Positions 32,883 to 43,606 of a DNA stretch of 64,000 nt are shown in pieces (position 1 is the stretch's first letter; the number at the start of each line of letters is the position of its first letter). Source of the stretch: Cantharellus purpuraceus (lineage: Eukaryota; Basidiomycota; Agaricomycetes; Cantharellales; Hydnaceae); NCBI GenBank assembly GCA_025174535.1, contig JALBUN010000010.1, positions 1,364,001 through 1,428,000 on the forward strand, written 5' to 3'. A program made the translations under genes and the position numbers. The notes below the pieces were generated by a model. It saw nothing but the letters and a program-made list of their open reading frames with translations, searched no databases and was not told the DNA's origin.

Positions 32883-33468
32883 TCATGCACTACGAGAGAC
32901 TTTGTCTAGGACTGCGTACGTCTAGATTGAACATAGGAAGGCGCAGGTAGATAAAGTAACTCGCACCACTCTCACGTGCAATTTCGCTGTAGTCGGTACC
33001 TTGGAATTCCGCAGCGATTCCTACGAGGGAACGGCGGAGGGCATCTTTCGAGGATGCGTACAACATCTTCGATTTTACCTTGGCATCATCGGGCGACCTT
33101 GGCGAAAACTCCTTAGATCGGAAATGCAGGAACACATAATGCGCATACCAGGAGAAAAAGCAGATCTTAGTCCTCTTGCCGCCATCCTCCCTCTCATACT
33201 CAAAGTCATAGACTGCCCACCTGCAATCTGCCTCGGGAAGGTCTGCAATGAAGTCGTCGTACAAGGAAGATTCAGAGGTTTTCAAAACGATGATTTCCTT
33301 ATAGTCATCGCTGAGACCAAAGATGATGTATTTAAACTTCTTCCCCATCTTGAATTGCAGGTAAGTCTCGATACATGCTTGGTTGACACCAACGCCAGAC
33401 GACGACTGTGATAAGGGCAATCAGATACTAAGAAGGCCGTCTCCTCGGATGAAAATTGTACTCGCCAT
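32883..33468 (-). CDS. Cofilin/actin-depolymerising factor
   Basis: Binds and severs ADP-actin filaments in the cytosol. Exons on the - strand: 33468-33466 (ATG only), 33405-33149, 33097-32967, 32911-32883; 139 residues, the usual cofilin size. The first intron splits the start codon from SSSGVGVNQACIE; its donor is GCGAGT, so it is a GC-AG intron. There is no other in-frame ATG upstream of the conserved N-terminus. Landmarks: GKKFKYIIFGLSDDYKEI, YDDFIADLPEADCRWAVYDF, KRTKICFFSWSPDDAK and MLYASSKDALRRSLVGIAAE, ending ESVLDKVSRSA. The Ser residues after the start are the site of regulatory phosphorylation in the family. It lies 360 bp downstream of alpha-actinin on the same strand. Confidence 0.93.
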
Positions 33469-33827
33469 AACAGGGAGGGTGTTAGAAAGTATGAGGGTGA
33501 GTGGACGTAGTGGTGGAAGAAGGATGCTTATATGGTGATCTGGTCGGCTGTGGCCGCGGTAATCACTGCCACCCCAAGTTCCCACGCTGGGGCTGGTACT
33601 TATCGATATCGATACGATGCCTTGCTCATTGGAAAGCAGTCATATGCTTTCAGATCTGCTTGGAACGAATGCATCATGTCTAGCTAAACGTGTCGCACTA
33701 TGTATGAATTTCCAAGACATTTCATCCTTGGCCGCCATTCCACCACAGCATTAAATGAAAGTTATCAAGGCACCCTTGCACACTCGTGCCAAGGTTAGAT
33801 GCTCTCCAGACATTGCTGTGGAAGTCA
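33469..33827. other. Intergenic between alpha-actinin 3' end and cofilin start
   Basis: About 360 bp on the same transcription direction. It must hold the alpha-actinin terminator and the cofilin promoter. No specific element recognised. Confidence 0.5.
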
Positions 33828-36635
33828 TTATGCGAAGACTTGATCTAACCATCCCTCATAATCGTATTCTCCATCTGAAGCCGTAGGCATCGCCTGCCGC
33901 AGGTACTCCATCGCCCCCGCAGGCAGCAAAGCCACTCGCAAATCGATTTCCGATACAAAGGGCTATGTATTAGTCGGTTGAGCCATCATCGTATTGGACA
34001 GTATGACTGCGGTCTGTCGCACCTTATCATTCGCAATCCCCCTGAATGCATCACGCAGCTGCTCCGGCGATGTTTGATCTTCCATTATGTCCACCTTTTG
34101 CAACAGTGAGTTCAGAGCAAATGAGGAAAAAAAATTCATTCATACTAGTAAGTTAATGAAGGCCTCGAAAGTTACTGCACCGTAGTCCTCTAATAGCTGC
34201 ATGTATATCACGTCAAGATCATCGTCCTACATAGCTCTAATTAGAAACTGTTAGTTCACACAAGAAGCTATCGCACAGAATATACGATTCCGAGACTAGC
34301 CAGCGCAGCGGCCATCTCATCGAGATCTAATGTGTTGGTTTCGTCTCGGTCAAAGTACCTGAATGTACTCTCAAATTGTTCGAGTTGTGCTGGCGTCAAA
34401 TTCGACATGTTGCGCGACACAATCTGCAACATAGACCGTTGTATATTGTAGAGCTGGAGTTGCAACAACCATGCACACCTGGTTATCAATAAATGCGATC
34501 TTCTTCCCCACAGCCTGCACTACCAATTCAAGTTCAAATGCAAGATCCTGGCCCGTGAATACTGTATAGTCATTCTCCTCTACATTGGCCGCCATACATT
34601 CTTCCTCAGCACCAGACACAGCAATGAGCTCATCTTTGAGAGGTGGTAAACGGGCCTGAATTGCTTGTATCTGTTGTTGCTGTGTCTGTACGTAGAAAGC
34701 GAAACGGGTCAGCTCTGACATGGCAAAGGAACGTTAGATGTGACCTCCAGAGGGCCATCCATGGCCGAGATTTCAGACGACAAAGTACGCAAGCGTTGTT
34801 CGAATGAGTTAGCAAGATCTGCAAATTTGCGTCGTAATGACTCTTTAATGCTACGCAGTGGTCAAAATATATGCTTGTGATCACAAGAAAGCACAAACTT
34901 TCGCATCTGGGCATTGATGGCGCGTGATCTGCCTGCCTCTGAGGCCAGAAGCTCCCTCCATGACGAATCCAAGTCCTATGCCCACCACACGTCAATGATG
35001 CCTTGCAGGTTACAAGTTGGAGTAGAAAACATGCAACTAACCGCGATCCCCAGCCCCGATTGTGGCACCCACTCCCGTAGGCCATACGTCTTGAGCTTTG
35101 TTTGCACATTTCCAAAAAGTGTGGCAAGATCTTGACGCTCAGTCACCCATTCGCGCTTCGTGCTCGACTTGTATGCTTGGAACGCGGCCGAATGCGCTTT
35201 GGCATCAACGTATGTACCTGTGAACGAAGAGGCAGACCACTGGGATTGTGTTGTCGAAAGGGCGTGAAGCAGCTACAAGTAGATGACCAGGGAGTATCAG
35301 TTTTGTGTTTGACATGTAACAATATAATATGAAACATGCCGCGCGTGCCCGCCGCTCATAATCATTTTGGCTCACCCACACTGATTGCATAAGCTCGGCG
35401 AACTTGACAACTCGACGTGAAACTGTCTCTGCCTGGTCTAAAGGGAAATTACTCGTGAGAGAAACGTAGTCAGACATATATACGAACCCTGTGAGGAAAA
35501 TGCATGGAAGAAGGACGCAACGTAAGTCATAACGCTACGTTCATCTGGCTTGGCAGCGTCGCACAGGTCTTCTACTTCGAGAAGTTGCTGTGAACAGGCA
35601 TTTTCTTAGGCTCAACTTTCCTCTAAAATTGGTGTGCTCACAGGTATTCCAAGATGCTCTTCCGCTACTGAAAATGCTAATCGAGTTACTCCATATCTAT
35701 CTGCCTGTGTCCCAGTATAAACGAACATGCTGTTGCTGTAAGATAAAATAGATGTACTTTATCAAGTTTGTCGTAGTCGAGGAGATCTGGTCGGTGTGCA
35801 TGTATCAGAGCGCATCTTCCCTCATATGAGTGTCATAAGTGTATGTCAGGGAATGTGGGCACAAAAATAAAGCATACAGTGCTAAGCCATCACTCCAACT
35901 AAGCGAAAAATCCTGCACATCAACCTCAGGATACGGTGCAGTCTTACGTTGACACCACAGGAGAAGGCCCTCCTTTGCAGAAAGACCTTCTTCGCTAACA
36001 GGAAAATTCAGGTCAGGTCAGGACTCATGTGCAAATGGACTACTAGACGAACTTAATGTCGGCGATGGTGAATCGGAGGATAAGAGTCCATATCATTCCC
36101 AGAATGAGCTTGAGGTTTCCATCGATGATGTCTACAGAAGGAGCTAATCTATTGTTGTTCACAAGAGCCTGACAAGAAACTAGGTTCACCTTCTGGACCT
36201 ATGTTGGTCAACTTGACACCACGACTGGCGATGAAGTCCAGGGCTTTTGTGACATTCTCAGCCTTTTGTACGCGCATTCGTGGGACTTTATTGTATCGTC
36301 CCAAGGAAACGTCACCTGATAGATGTTTAGCCACCGTGCATGAAAGAATAACAGGAGAGCTATACACCCATTATTTCCTATAACAAGCCTCAACCTCGTC
36401 AGAGTTGTCGAAAGAAAACAATTCATCATAAATACCATGAGCTGGATTAGGCGCACTCCATCTGATATATCTTTGACAAGGGAAGTCATCGGTGGATAGT
36501 TTTGGGATTCAAGCTTTGTGTTCAACCTTGCCACGAGCGTGAACATAATAATGGGAATGAAAGACATATTCACCATTTGCAAAACGTTCGTTCTTGAACA
36601 TCACGAGAACGGGTTTCCAGCGATTCCATAGACAT
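33828..36635 (-). CDS. Alpha-actinin, fungal short form
   Basis: Cross-links actin filaments at the contractile ring and cortical patches. Eighteen exons on the - strand: 36635-36574, 36526-36436, 36377-36368, 36315-36190, 36131-36053, 35994-35878, 35815-35758, 35704-35642, 35587-35488, 35437-35340, 35272-35042, 34975-34899, 34850-34745, 34685-34479, 34423-34277, 34226-34146, 34094-34023, 33962-33828; 619 residues. CH1 opens [16 protein letters not shown] with [17 protein letters not shown]2 has [15 protein letters not shown] and [21 protein letters not shown] short spectrin-like helical rod follows (about 250-450), then EF-hands ([15 protein letters not shown]) and the family C-terminus ([10 protein letters not shown]). 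Exon 3 is 10 nt, coding EIM plus one base. The intron at 35273-35339 has a GC donor (GCATGT). Confidence 0.93.
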
Positions 36636-36732
36636 TGCAGCTGTTCCTAGGTTCGCTCGTGGGCGCTCCGCACCGCCGGCCAACGGCGTTTCTCTCCATC
36701 TCATGTTTTTCCAAGTACAAATATCATCAACC
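36636..36732. promoter_or_regulatory. 97-bp bidirectional promoter, alpha-actinin/mitochondrial protein
   Basis: The two divergent start codons are 97 bp apart, so core promoters must overlap or transcription must start inside the coding regions. The middle is GC-rich (GGGCGCTCCGCACCGCCGGCC). No known motif assigned. Confidence 0.5.
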
Positions 36733-37507
36733 ATGGCCTCACGAATAGTACACTCAAATCGCACTTCAATCTGGACTAAGAGTGTTGCTTCTCCTCTCGC
36801 ATCGCGTTTTCAGTTTGGATTGCCTGTTACACGTCGAACACGTGGTATGGCCTTCAGTGCTCACGCTCAGAAACCTAAGTCGGATACTGCGTGGATAGTG
36901 AGATCAAAGCAACATCTAGGCTTTCCGTATTCTGATGTGCAGTGAAAATGCAGATTGGCTCTTCGCTTGTGTTTGGTCCCGCTGTAAGTTCGCCGTCCAT
37001 TGCAGCGACTTGAACTCATGCTTATTTAATCTTATCGGTAGCTTATCTATCTTTTGGGCCCCAGGTCAACCGGCGCTGTTACAAGCCACGGTGATGCGCA
37101 TCCCTCTAAACATGGGCCTGCATCCACACCTTTTACAAAAACTGATGTGGTCAATCAGACTGATGAAACCGTCGAGGTGAAGGCAGAAGCGGTTTCTGAC
37201 CTCACAGATGTCGACGCACTGCCCAAGACCGAGGATGATGATCCAAAGGCTGAAGACACAGTGAGAGCTTCCTTTTTACTACTAGAGAAGCTCAATCTTA
37301 CCGTTTGCCTTGAAGTCGAGCGCACCCAAAGTCTTAGAAGCAAGCACAGAGGATGACGCAACACAAAGCGGAGAGGTTGGCAAAATAGATGCTGTGGGAC
37401 CTAATCAAGACGATGTTAAAGACGCCATACGGCAGGATGTTGTCAGTGAACTCAATTCAACAAGGAACACTGAGCTAAATACTATCTATACCTACAACAG
37501 TAATTAG
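36733..37507 (+). CDS. Predicted single-pass mitochondrial membrane protein, unknown function
   Basis: Exons 36733-36897, 36954-36983, 37042-37260, 37316-37507; about 201 residues. The first 50 residues are rich in R, S, T and lack acids, ending RRTRGMAFSAHAQ, a good mitochondrial presequence with a likely cleavage site. One hydrophobic helix follows, TAWIIGSSLVFGPALIYLLG (about residues 52-71), created by splicing two introns. The rest is acidic and low-complexity (KTEDDDPKAEDT, EASTEDDATQSGE). I do not recognise the family. The 3' end is uncertain: a GTCAGT donor near 37442 could lead into a further exon that starts about 37508. Confidence 0.65.
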
Positions 37508-37780
37508 AGGCACCGAAGACAGCCAAAGTCGAAGAAAGAGAGTAAAACAACTGAATTGCGATAGCCAATGCTTATTTCATTTATTATTTGAGAATTTAAC
37601 CAGCGGCAGTTTTTTTTTTGTGAGCTACCTGGTTAATTAGGTCAAGAATCATGTATGGGCGACATCCCTTAACCTACCCATTATCCAACACACTAAAATT
37701 TTCTATCACCTCTCTCAAAATATAGTAACTTAGATTCGGTGATTATGTAATAATCACAAGCGCACGATTTCCGAAGTTGG

Positions 37781-38471
37781 ATGTTGACTGGGTAAGGCCG
37801 CTCCAATTTAAAGTGCAGAATCATTCTGAAGGTATTGGCAGAATGGGTGCGCAGTGGGGGTATATTTCTCCAAAGGTATTTCCGTATTTGTGGTACATGG
37901 CGAAGTCTATGCTACTCTGCTTCCAGGAGCTCTACGATCTCATCAAAAGTTCAAAAAAAGCCGGGAGAGATTACATTATCGTCGATGTCCGAGACGATGA
38001 TTTCGCTGGAGGCCATATCAAGGGGTGCCTGCGCGCACCATTCCAGCAATATGAACCTGGGCTGTCCCAGCTTGTATCCAAACTCAAAGATGTACCTATA
38101 GTCCTGTTCCACTGCACATTGTCACAGGTTCGGTGAGTGCTCCGAGTGGCAGTCTGATTCCATCGCTCATTAAGCAAACAAGAGGGCCAAAGTCTGCTCG
38201 AGTAAGTCTTCCTTTTTTGACACTAATTTCATGCCTAGGATTGGCCATTAGATGTATGCAGAGATGCGGAACGTTTTGGTTGCATCAGGTCAGGCGAGTA
38301 CACAGGAAGTCTTTGTTCTCCAGGGTGGATTCGCAGCATTACAGGCAGCATACAAGGTTTGACATCAGGCTTTTCTTCAACTGTTTATTATATCCCACGG
38401 CTCATTAACCATAGGATGACCCAATCTTGATAGAGGGATGGGAACGGTCTGTCTGGGAAGATGCATTCTGA
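37781..38471 (+). CDS. Rhodanese-domain protein, Cdc25/Acr2-like
   Basis: Single-domain rhodanese of the Cdc25/arsenate-reductase type. Main exons 37843-37875, 37927-38132, 38183-38201, 38252-38356, 38415-38471 give 139 residues from ATG 37843. An 11-nt first exon at 37781-37791 joined across a 50-nt intron would give 143 residues from ATG 37781. Landmarks: YISPKELYDLI, DYIIVDVRDDDFAGGHIKG, VLFHCTLSQVRGPKSAR, FVLQGGFAALQAAYK and EGWERSVWEDAF. The loop C-T-L-S-Q-V-R fits the CX5R phosphatase signature, so catalysis is plausible; the Arg codon is split by an intron. Substrate (phosphoprotein or arsenate) is not decided by sequence. Last gene of the island. Confidence 0.85.
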
Positions 38472-38667
38472 GCTTCGGAGTCATTTGATAAATTTTCTCA
38501 ACCATCTCTTGTTTTTGTTGTAAAGGAGACGGGGAATTCACTACGTCTTTAATTTGTTTGGTTTGCCCTTGATTCTCCTATGTCATGTTTCCCTAGAGCA
38601 AACTCACATTATTTGTCACTTTTATTCAAGTGATCACAATTTCTCATATGAGGAAGATGGATGTGTG
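38472..38667. other. Gene-island boundary, 3' flank of the rhodanese gene
   Basis: AT-rich 3' sequence of the rhodanese gene; repeats begin at 38668. No feature recognised. Confidence 0.5.
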
Positions 38668-38800
38668 TGTTATGCACTAGGTCTGTCAGGGTTTGGAGCT
38701 TTGGAGGTGGAGTTAGGGTTTGATTTGGTTGGATCAGACTTGGCTTCAGCTTATGTGCTGTGCCCTCACAGTTACCTGTGTCCAAAAATTTGGAGTTGAA
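38668..38800 (-). repeat. Gypsy-1 LTR fragment, reversed
   Basis: It begins TGTTATGCACTAGG, the reverse complement of the gypsy-1 LTR end, and contains ACTTGGCTTCAGCTTATGTG, matching the reverse of 40185-40205. Truncated, with no target duplication found. Confidence 0.65.
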
Positions 38801-38814
38801 AGAATGGTGTAAGA

Positions 38815-39065
38815 TGTGTGACTTAGTTCACACTGACACAGAACTCAACCAAAATTTATTGGTTGTGCTGTGTGACAGTGGTGTGGTTAAATCTAAGTTG
38901 TTCTACTACACATGGACCCATACATATACTTGGGTCCACTGATTATATAATGACTGTATATATGCACCCCATGGGCACATATAGCTACCAAGAAGTAGCA
39001 TTCCTTAAGGGAATGCTGTAGATACAACTACATACATACATATATATATAATATTTACCATAAGT
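38815..39065 (+). repeat. LTR-D fragment of the palindrome-rich gypsy family
   Basis: Matches the segments at 58010-58190 (same orientation) and about 59590-59860 (reversed): all share ACTTGGGTCCAC, the ATATGCACCC block and an AGCATTCC hairpin. A stem of 8 bp (AGCATTCC/GGAATGCT, loop TTAAG) lies at 38997-39017. Confidence 0.6.
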
Positions 39066-39793
39066 AAGTACCTAGGGTACTCACACCCTCCCTGTTTTAA
39101 ATGAGGCATGACCTCATTCACTAATTAGCCATACAGCTCCTTATGGAGCTATTCAAACAAGTCAGTGTCCATATGATCATCTTGATCATATGGCTCTGGA
39201 GGAGGATAACTCTCAGTTGTCTCTGACATTGTCATTACATCCTCATCCAACTGAATGGATGAGGAGGAGGCAACTGCTAATGCGGTGTCTCAATCAAGGT
39301 CATAATTGACCTAAATGCTCAGTGAGGGAGTGCTTAGCAGCCTTCTGGGCCACTTGAGAGGCTCCTAGAGCCTCTTGTTTTCATTTACCAACCCTGGTGG
39401 GTTGGTTGAATGCTTCTCCAGAGACAATGTAACTCACAAACACCTCTAGGAGGGCAGTATGAATGGAGGTGATGCCTCCTGTTCATCTGAGCCAGAGTGC
39501 TAGCTCCAGCTCAGTATGTTCCTTGGGGGAATGATCCCCCCAATCATGTGCTCCCATGATGGAAGTGCAGAATGAATCACCAATTGTTGGTGAAAACTTA
39601 TAACCACTGGTTAATGATTCCCAGTGGCCAGGAGTCTGGAACAGGGTCCAGAGATTCTTCTTTAATGCAGATGAACCCTTTCTGGGAGTGGCTTTTTGGA
39701 GTCACATCCATATATCCACATTGGATAAATTCATGGTACTATCTGGCTCCTATCAGATGGCTGGGGGCACTCCATGTGAGTTTACTTGCCATC
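39066..39793. mobile_element. Palindrome-rich gypsy-2 fragment
   Basis: No intact frame. It is crowded with short inverted repeats: 39135-39150 (AGCTCC stem), 39169-39193 (CCATATGATCA stem, 3-nt loop), 39241-39264 (CCTCATCC stem), 39358-39374 (GAGGCTC stem) and 39387-39406 (ACCAACCC stem). This texture matches the coding fragments at 58.2-59.5 kb and 53.2-54.1 kb, so I assign it to the same element family. That assignment is inference. Confidence 0.5.
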
Positions 39794-40300
39794 TATTATG
39801 ACTATATTCATTAATGCCCAGATCCCCATGCACATGAAATCTCTACTCCATTTGGAAACCATCACGTCTCCATTTATCTGTCCAATCGTCACTGCCAATC
39901 TCACTCACCCACCTCTGGTTCCAATTGATGCATCAGCATCACCATAGGAAGCCAGACATCTGTCCCCATCAGACTTGGACATATTCACGTAAGGCTGTCG
40001 GCCTTGGAGACCCATCACTGGAGTAATTATTATTAGATTTCAAATATGTATTTAAGTTGCCCAACTGGGGACTTCATTCCCCCGTTCAAATATTAAATTA
40101 TGCCTAGCTCCTAAGTCCGATCCTAACTATCTAAGTTGTACTCTGTCTCCAAAATCTCAGACACCAGTATTAGTGAGGGCGCAGCACATAAGCTGAAGCC
40201 AAGTCCATTCCAACCTCCATGACACACCCCGATTCCCACTCTGACTCTGACCATCACTCTGACTGCCACTCTGACCCCCAATCGGACCTAGTGCATAACA
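39794..40300 (+). repeat. Gypsy-1 5' LTR
   Basis: Collinear with 49868-50383 from TATTATGACTATATTC to CCTAGTGCATAACA. Starts TA instead of the TG seen in other copies, a decay of the terminus. It includes the GCAGCACATAAGCTGAAGCC block common to all gypsy-1 LTR fragments. Confidence 0.85.
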
Positions 40301-40332
40301 GTATATTTGAACTGCTGTACTCACTCTTACCA

Positions 40333-41475
40333 ATGCCACAATCCACCACCAATTCCAAACACGCACGAACTGTCAAGGTGCCTGCTCCCAGCATTGACAC
40401 CATCCCTGAGGTCATCGAAGAACCCATGGACTGCATAGAGGCTGCCAATGAAGAGGACGATACTCCACCCTCCCCAAATCTGGTGCAAGCCATCTCCCTG
40501 CTCACCAGCAGCATCTGTACCCCACAAGCTCCTAAGTCCCAGACCAAGGTCTGGGAACCCAACCCATTTGATGGCTCCAACCCATGCAAGCTCCAGCCAT
40601 TCTTGGTGCAATGCCAGTTGAATTTCCACAACCGCCCCAATGCATTCACATCTGATCGGGCAAAGGTCTCCTTCACCATGTCCTATCTCAAGGGCACTGC
40701 ACTGGACTACTTCGAGCCAGCACTCATGGATGACTCCAATGACCCAATATGGTCAGAAGACTACTCCAACTTCATCTCCAAACTTTGGACCAATTTTGGT
40801 CCTTACAACCCCAAGGCTGACACCAAGAATGAACTCAATTGACTTCAGATGAAGGAAAATCACAAAATTGCAAAATACATTGTGAGTTTCCAGCAGCTAG
40901 CCCCAAAAGTCCAATGGGGTGACACCGCACTCCAATGCCAATTTTATGTTGGTCTCCCATCTCACATCAAGGACGAGATATCACACATTGGTAAGCCAGA
41001 TACTTTGGTTAACCTTTGCAAGCTTGCCCAATCCATTGACACCCGTTATTGGGAACATCAATCCGAGGTCTCCTGCGAAAACTCAGCTAACAACAAATTG
41101 GACAAATCATTGGACAAGACCCCAAAGTCCAACAAGGGGTCTGATAAGAAGACCACCACCAACTCAGGCCAGAAGTCAAACACTGGTAATGCTGCTGCTT
41201 CCAGTTCTGGTCAGAACAACTCCGGCACCGGCAATAACTCCAGAGCTCACAAGAGCACTCCAGACCTCTCCACCAAGCTGGGGAAAGATGGAAAACTTAC
41301 CCAGCAGGAATGCCAGCGTTACATGGACAACAACCTCTGTCTGTTCTGCAGAAAACCTGGCCACCAAGCCAAGGATTGCAACAAGGCAACCTTGTTGGCA
41401 GCAAAGGCAAAGGGCCATGCTGCCAATGCCATGATGGACAAGTCTGATGCTAAGGCAATGGACCCAAAAAAATAG
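40333..41475 (+). pseudogene. Gypsy-1 gag with CCHC zinc knuckle
   Basis: The frame from ATG 40333 (MPQSTTNSKHARTVKVPAPS) encodes a capsid-type body: KVWEPNPFDGSNPCKLQPFL, FHNRPNAFTSDRAKVSF, LKGTALDYFEPAL and GLPSHIKDEISHIGKP. A Ser/Asn/Lys-rich linker precedes the knuckle CLFCRKPGHQAKDC (C-x2-C-x4-H-x4-C) near 41335-41381. One in-frame TGA at 40840 splits it, otherwise it is open, so this copy is only lightly decayed. Confidence 0.88.
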
Positions 41476-41479
41476 TAAG

Positions 41480-43606
41480 CAGTCCTCTAGTCTCATATGG
41501 GCTGAGGGCTGCATTGGTACTCCCCATATGACAAACAAGGTCCACCTGAATGCATCCACTCTTTCCCATTCCAGCTCCCTCACCCTTCTCATCTGCTCCA
41601 ACTCCATTCCCAATACTGCTATCCAAGCATTAATTGACTCTGGTTCTACTCACTGTTTCCTTGATTCCTCTTTTTCCAATTTACATAAACTCCATACATA
41701 CACCATAACTCTGATATTGCTCTGATTATTTGATGGCACTACTAATGCTGTTATTTCATGAGCTATAGATCTGTCTATCTGTTTTTTCTGTCAGAGAAAT
41801 CCAGAACCCTACATTCTATGTTACCCTGCTTGACTCCAGCTGTTCTGTGGTTCTCAGACATAATTGGCTCACCCACTACAATCCATTGATTGACTGGGCA
41901 TTGGGCCATATCACATTCCACTCTCCAGTGCAGGCTGTGTCATTCCCAACATCACCAGCAACTTTAGGTGCAAAATTATCTTCTGCCTCTGCTGACTCTG
42001 CAGATACTCCATCTACCCCTCCATCTATATTGATGGTGGACGCTATGGTCTTCGCCAGACTAAGCAAACTGGATGGCCCACAAATGTTCCAGGTTCACCT
42101 CTCCGATCCAATGCTCCTCGCTGCCTGTTCTGCCCAATCAACTCCACTGGACCTATCTATGGTTCCTAAGGAGTATCATGAGTTCGCCGATGTGTTCAGC
42201 AAGTCTAAAGCTGACTCCCTAGCGGAACACCAACCATATGATCTCAAGATTGAGTTGGATGACAACTCCACCCCTCTGCTTGGCCCTATCTACTTGCTAT
42301 CCCAAAAAGAGCTACTGGCTCTCCAGACATTCATAGATGAGAACTTGGCCATGGGCTTCATCCACCCATCCTTATCCCCCATGGAGCTCCAGTCCTATTT
42401 GTCTGTAAAAAGGATGGATCACTCCATCTATGCATCGACTTCTGTGGACTCAACAAGATCACTAAGAAAGACCAATACCCAATACCCCACACTGCGGACC
42501 TACTTGAGAGCCCACGAAAGGCTAAGATCTATACCAAAATAGATCTCTGACATGCCTACCATCTAGTCCACATCCAAGAAGGCAACGAGTGGAAAACGAC
42601 TTTCCACACTCGATATGGCTCTTTTGAATGGTGTGTCATGCCCTTTGGACTAACCAATCTGGCCACCTTCCAGTGGTTCATGAATGATACCTTCACTGAC
42701 CTCCTCGATGTTACTGTCCTTGTTTACTTGGACAACATTTTGGTATATTTGGATAATGAAGAAGAACATCGGACACACATCCAAGAAGTACTCTGACATC
42801 TCTGAAAACATGGCCTCTTCGCCTGCGCTGACAAATGTGAATTCCACTCCAACTCAGTTGAATATCTAGGCTATATCCTCTCCCCTGCAGGACTGACAAT
42901 GTCTGATGACAAAATCAAAGCCATACAGGAATGGCCAGAACTGCAGAAAGTCAAAGACATACAGTCCTTCCTGGGGTTCGCCAACTTCTACTGCCACTTC
43001 ATTTACAACTACTCTGATATTACTGTTCCGCTCACCCAACTTACTAGGAAGGGTATCCAATGGAATTTCACTGATGAATGTAGACAGAGCTTTGAGACCT
43101 TGAAGAAGGCCTTTACTTCTGCTCCGATACTGACTCATTGGGTTCCAGATGTTCCTATCCTATTAGAGACTGATGCCCCAACTATGCACTTGCTGTGATC
43201 CTGTCCATCATCCAGAGAGATGATGGACAAGTCCACCCGATCGCTTTTCACTCGCATACATTTACACCCCCTGAACTGAACTATGATGTCCATGACAAAG
43301 AGCTCCTTGCCATATATGAAGCCTTCTGGATATGGAGACACTACCTCAAAGGCCCCTCCAATCCGGTGGACGTCATAATGGACCACAAGAACTTGGAATA
43401 CTTCTCCACAATGAAACTACTCACCTGGAGACAAGTCTGATGGTCCAAATACCTGTCTCAGTTCAACCTTGTGATCTGCTTCCATCCTGGTTGACTTGGA
43501 GCAAAGCCCAATGCATTAACTAGATGCCGGGACATCTACCCTAAAGAGGGGAAGGAGCAACTATGCCACTGTAAACCCACACAACTTTCATCCTGTGTTC
43601 ACTAAC
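41480..43606 (+). pseudogene. Gypsy-1 pol part 1: protease, reverse transcriptase, RNase H
   Basis: The aspartic protease shows IDSGSTHCFLDSSF near 41632-41673. RT follows: YDLKIELDDNSTPLLGPIY (42237), [18 protein letters not shown] in a shifted frame (42431), [15 protein letters not shown] (42613), [12 protein letters not shown] (42716, with N where the second catalytic Asp of YxDD is expected) and YLGYILSPAGL. RNase H begins PDVPILLETDAPT (43150) and includes PIAFHSHTFTPPELNYDVHDKELLAI. Frameshifts near 42400 and 43195 and several stops break it. LTR-E is inserted after VNPHNFHPVFTN. Confidence 0.88.

Noticed and set aside
34630..35127. 165-residue - strand ORF within alpha-actinin
   Set aside because: Out of frame with the spliced CH/spectrin coding sequence and without domain resemblance.
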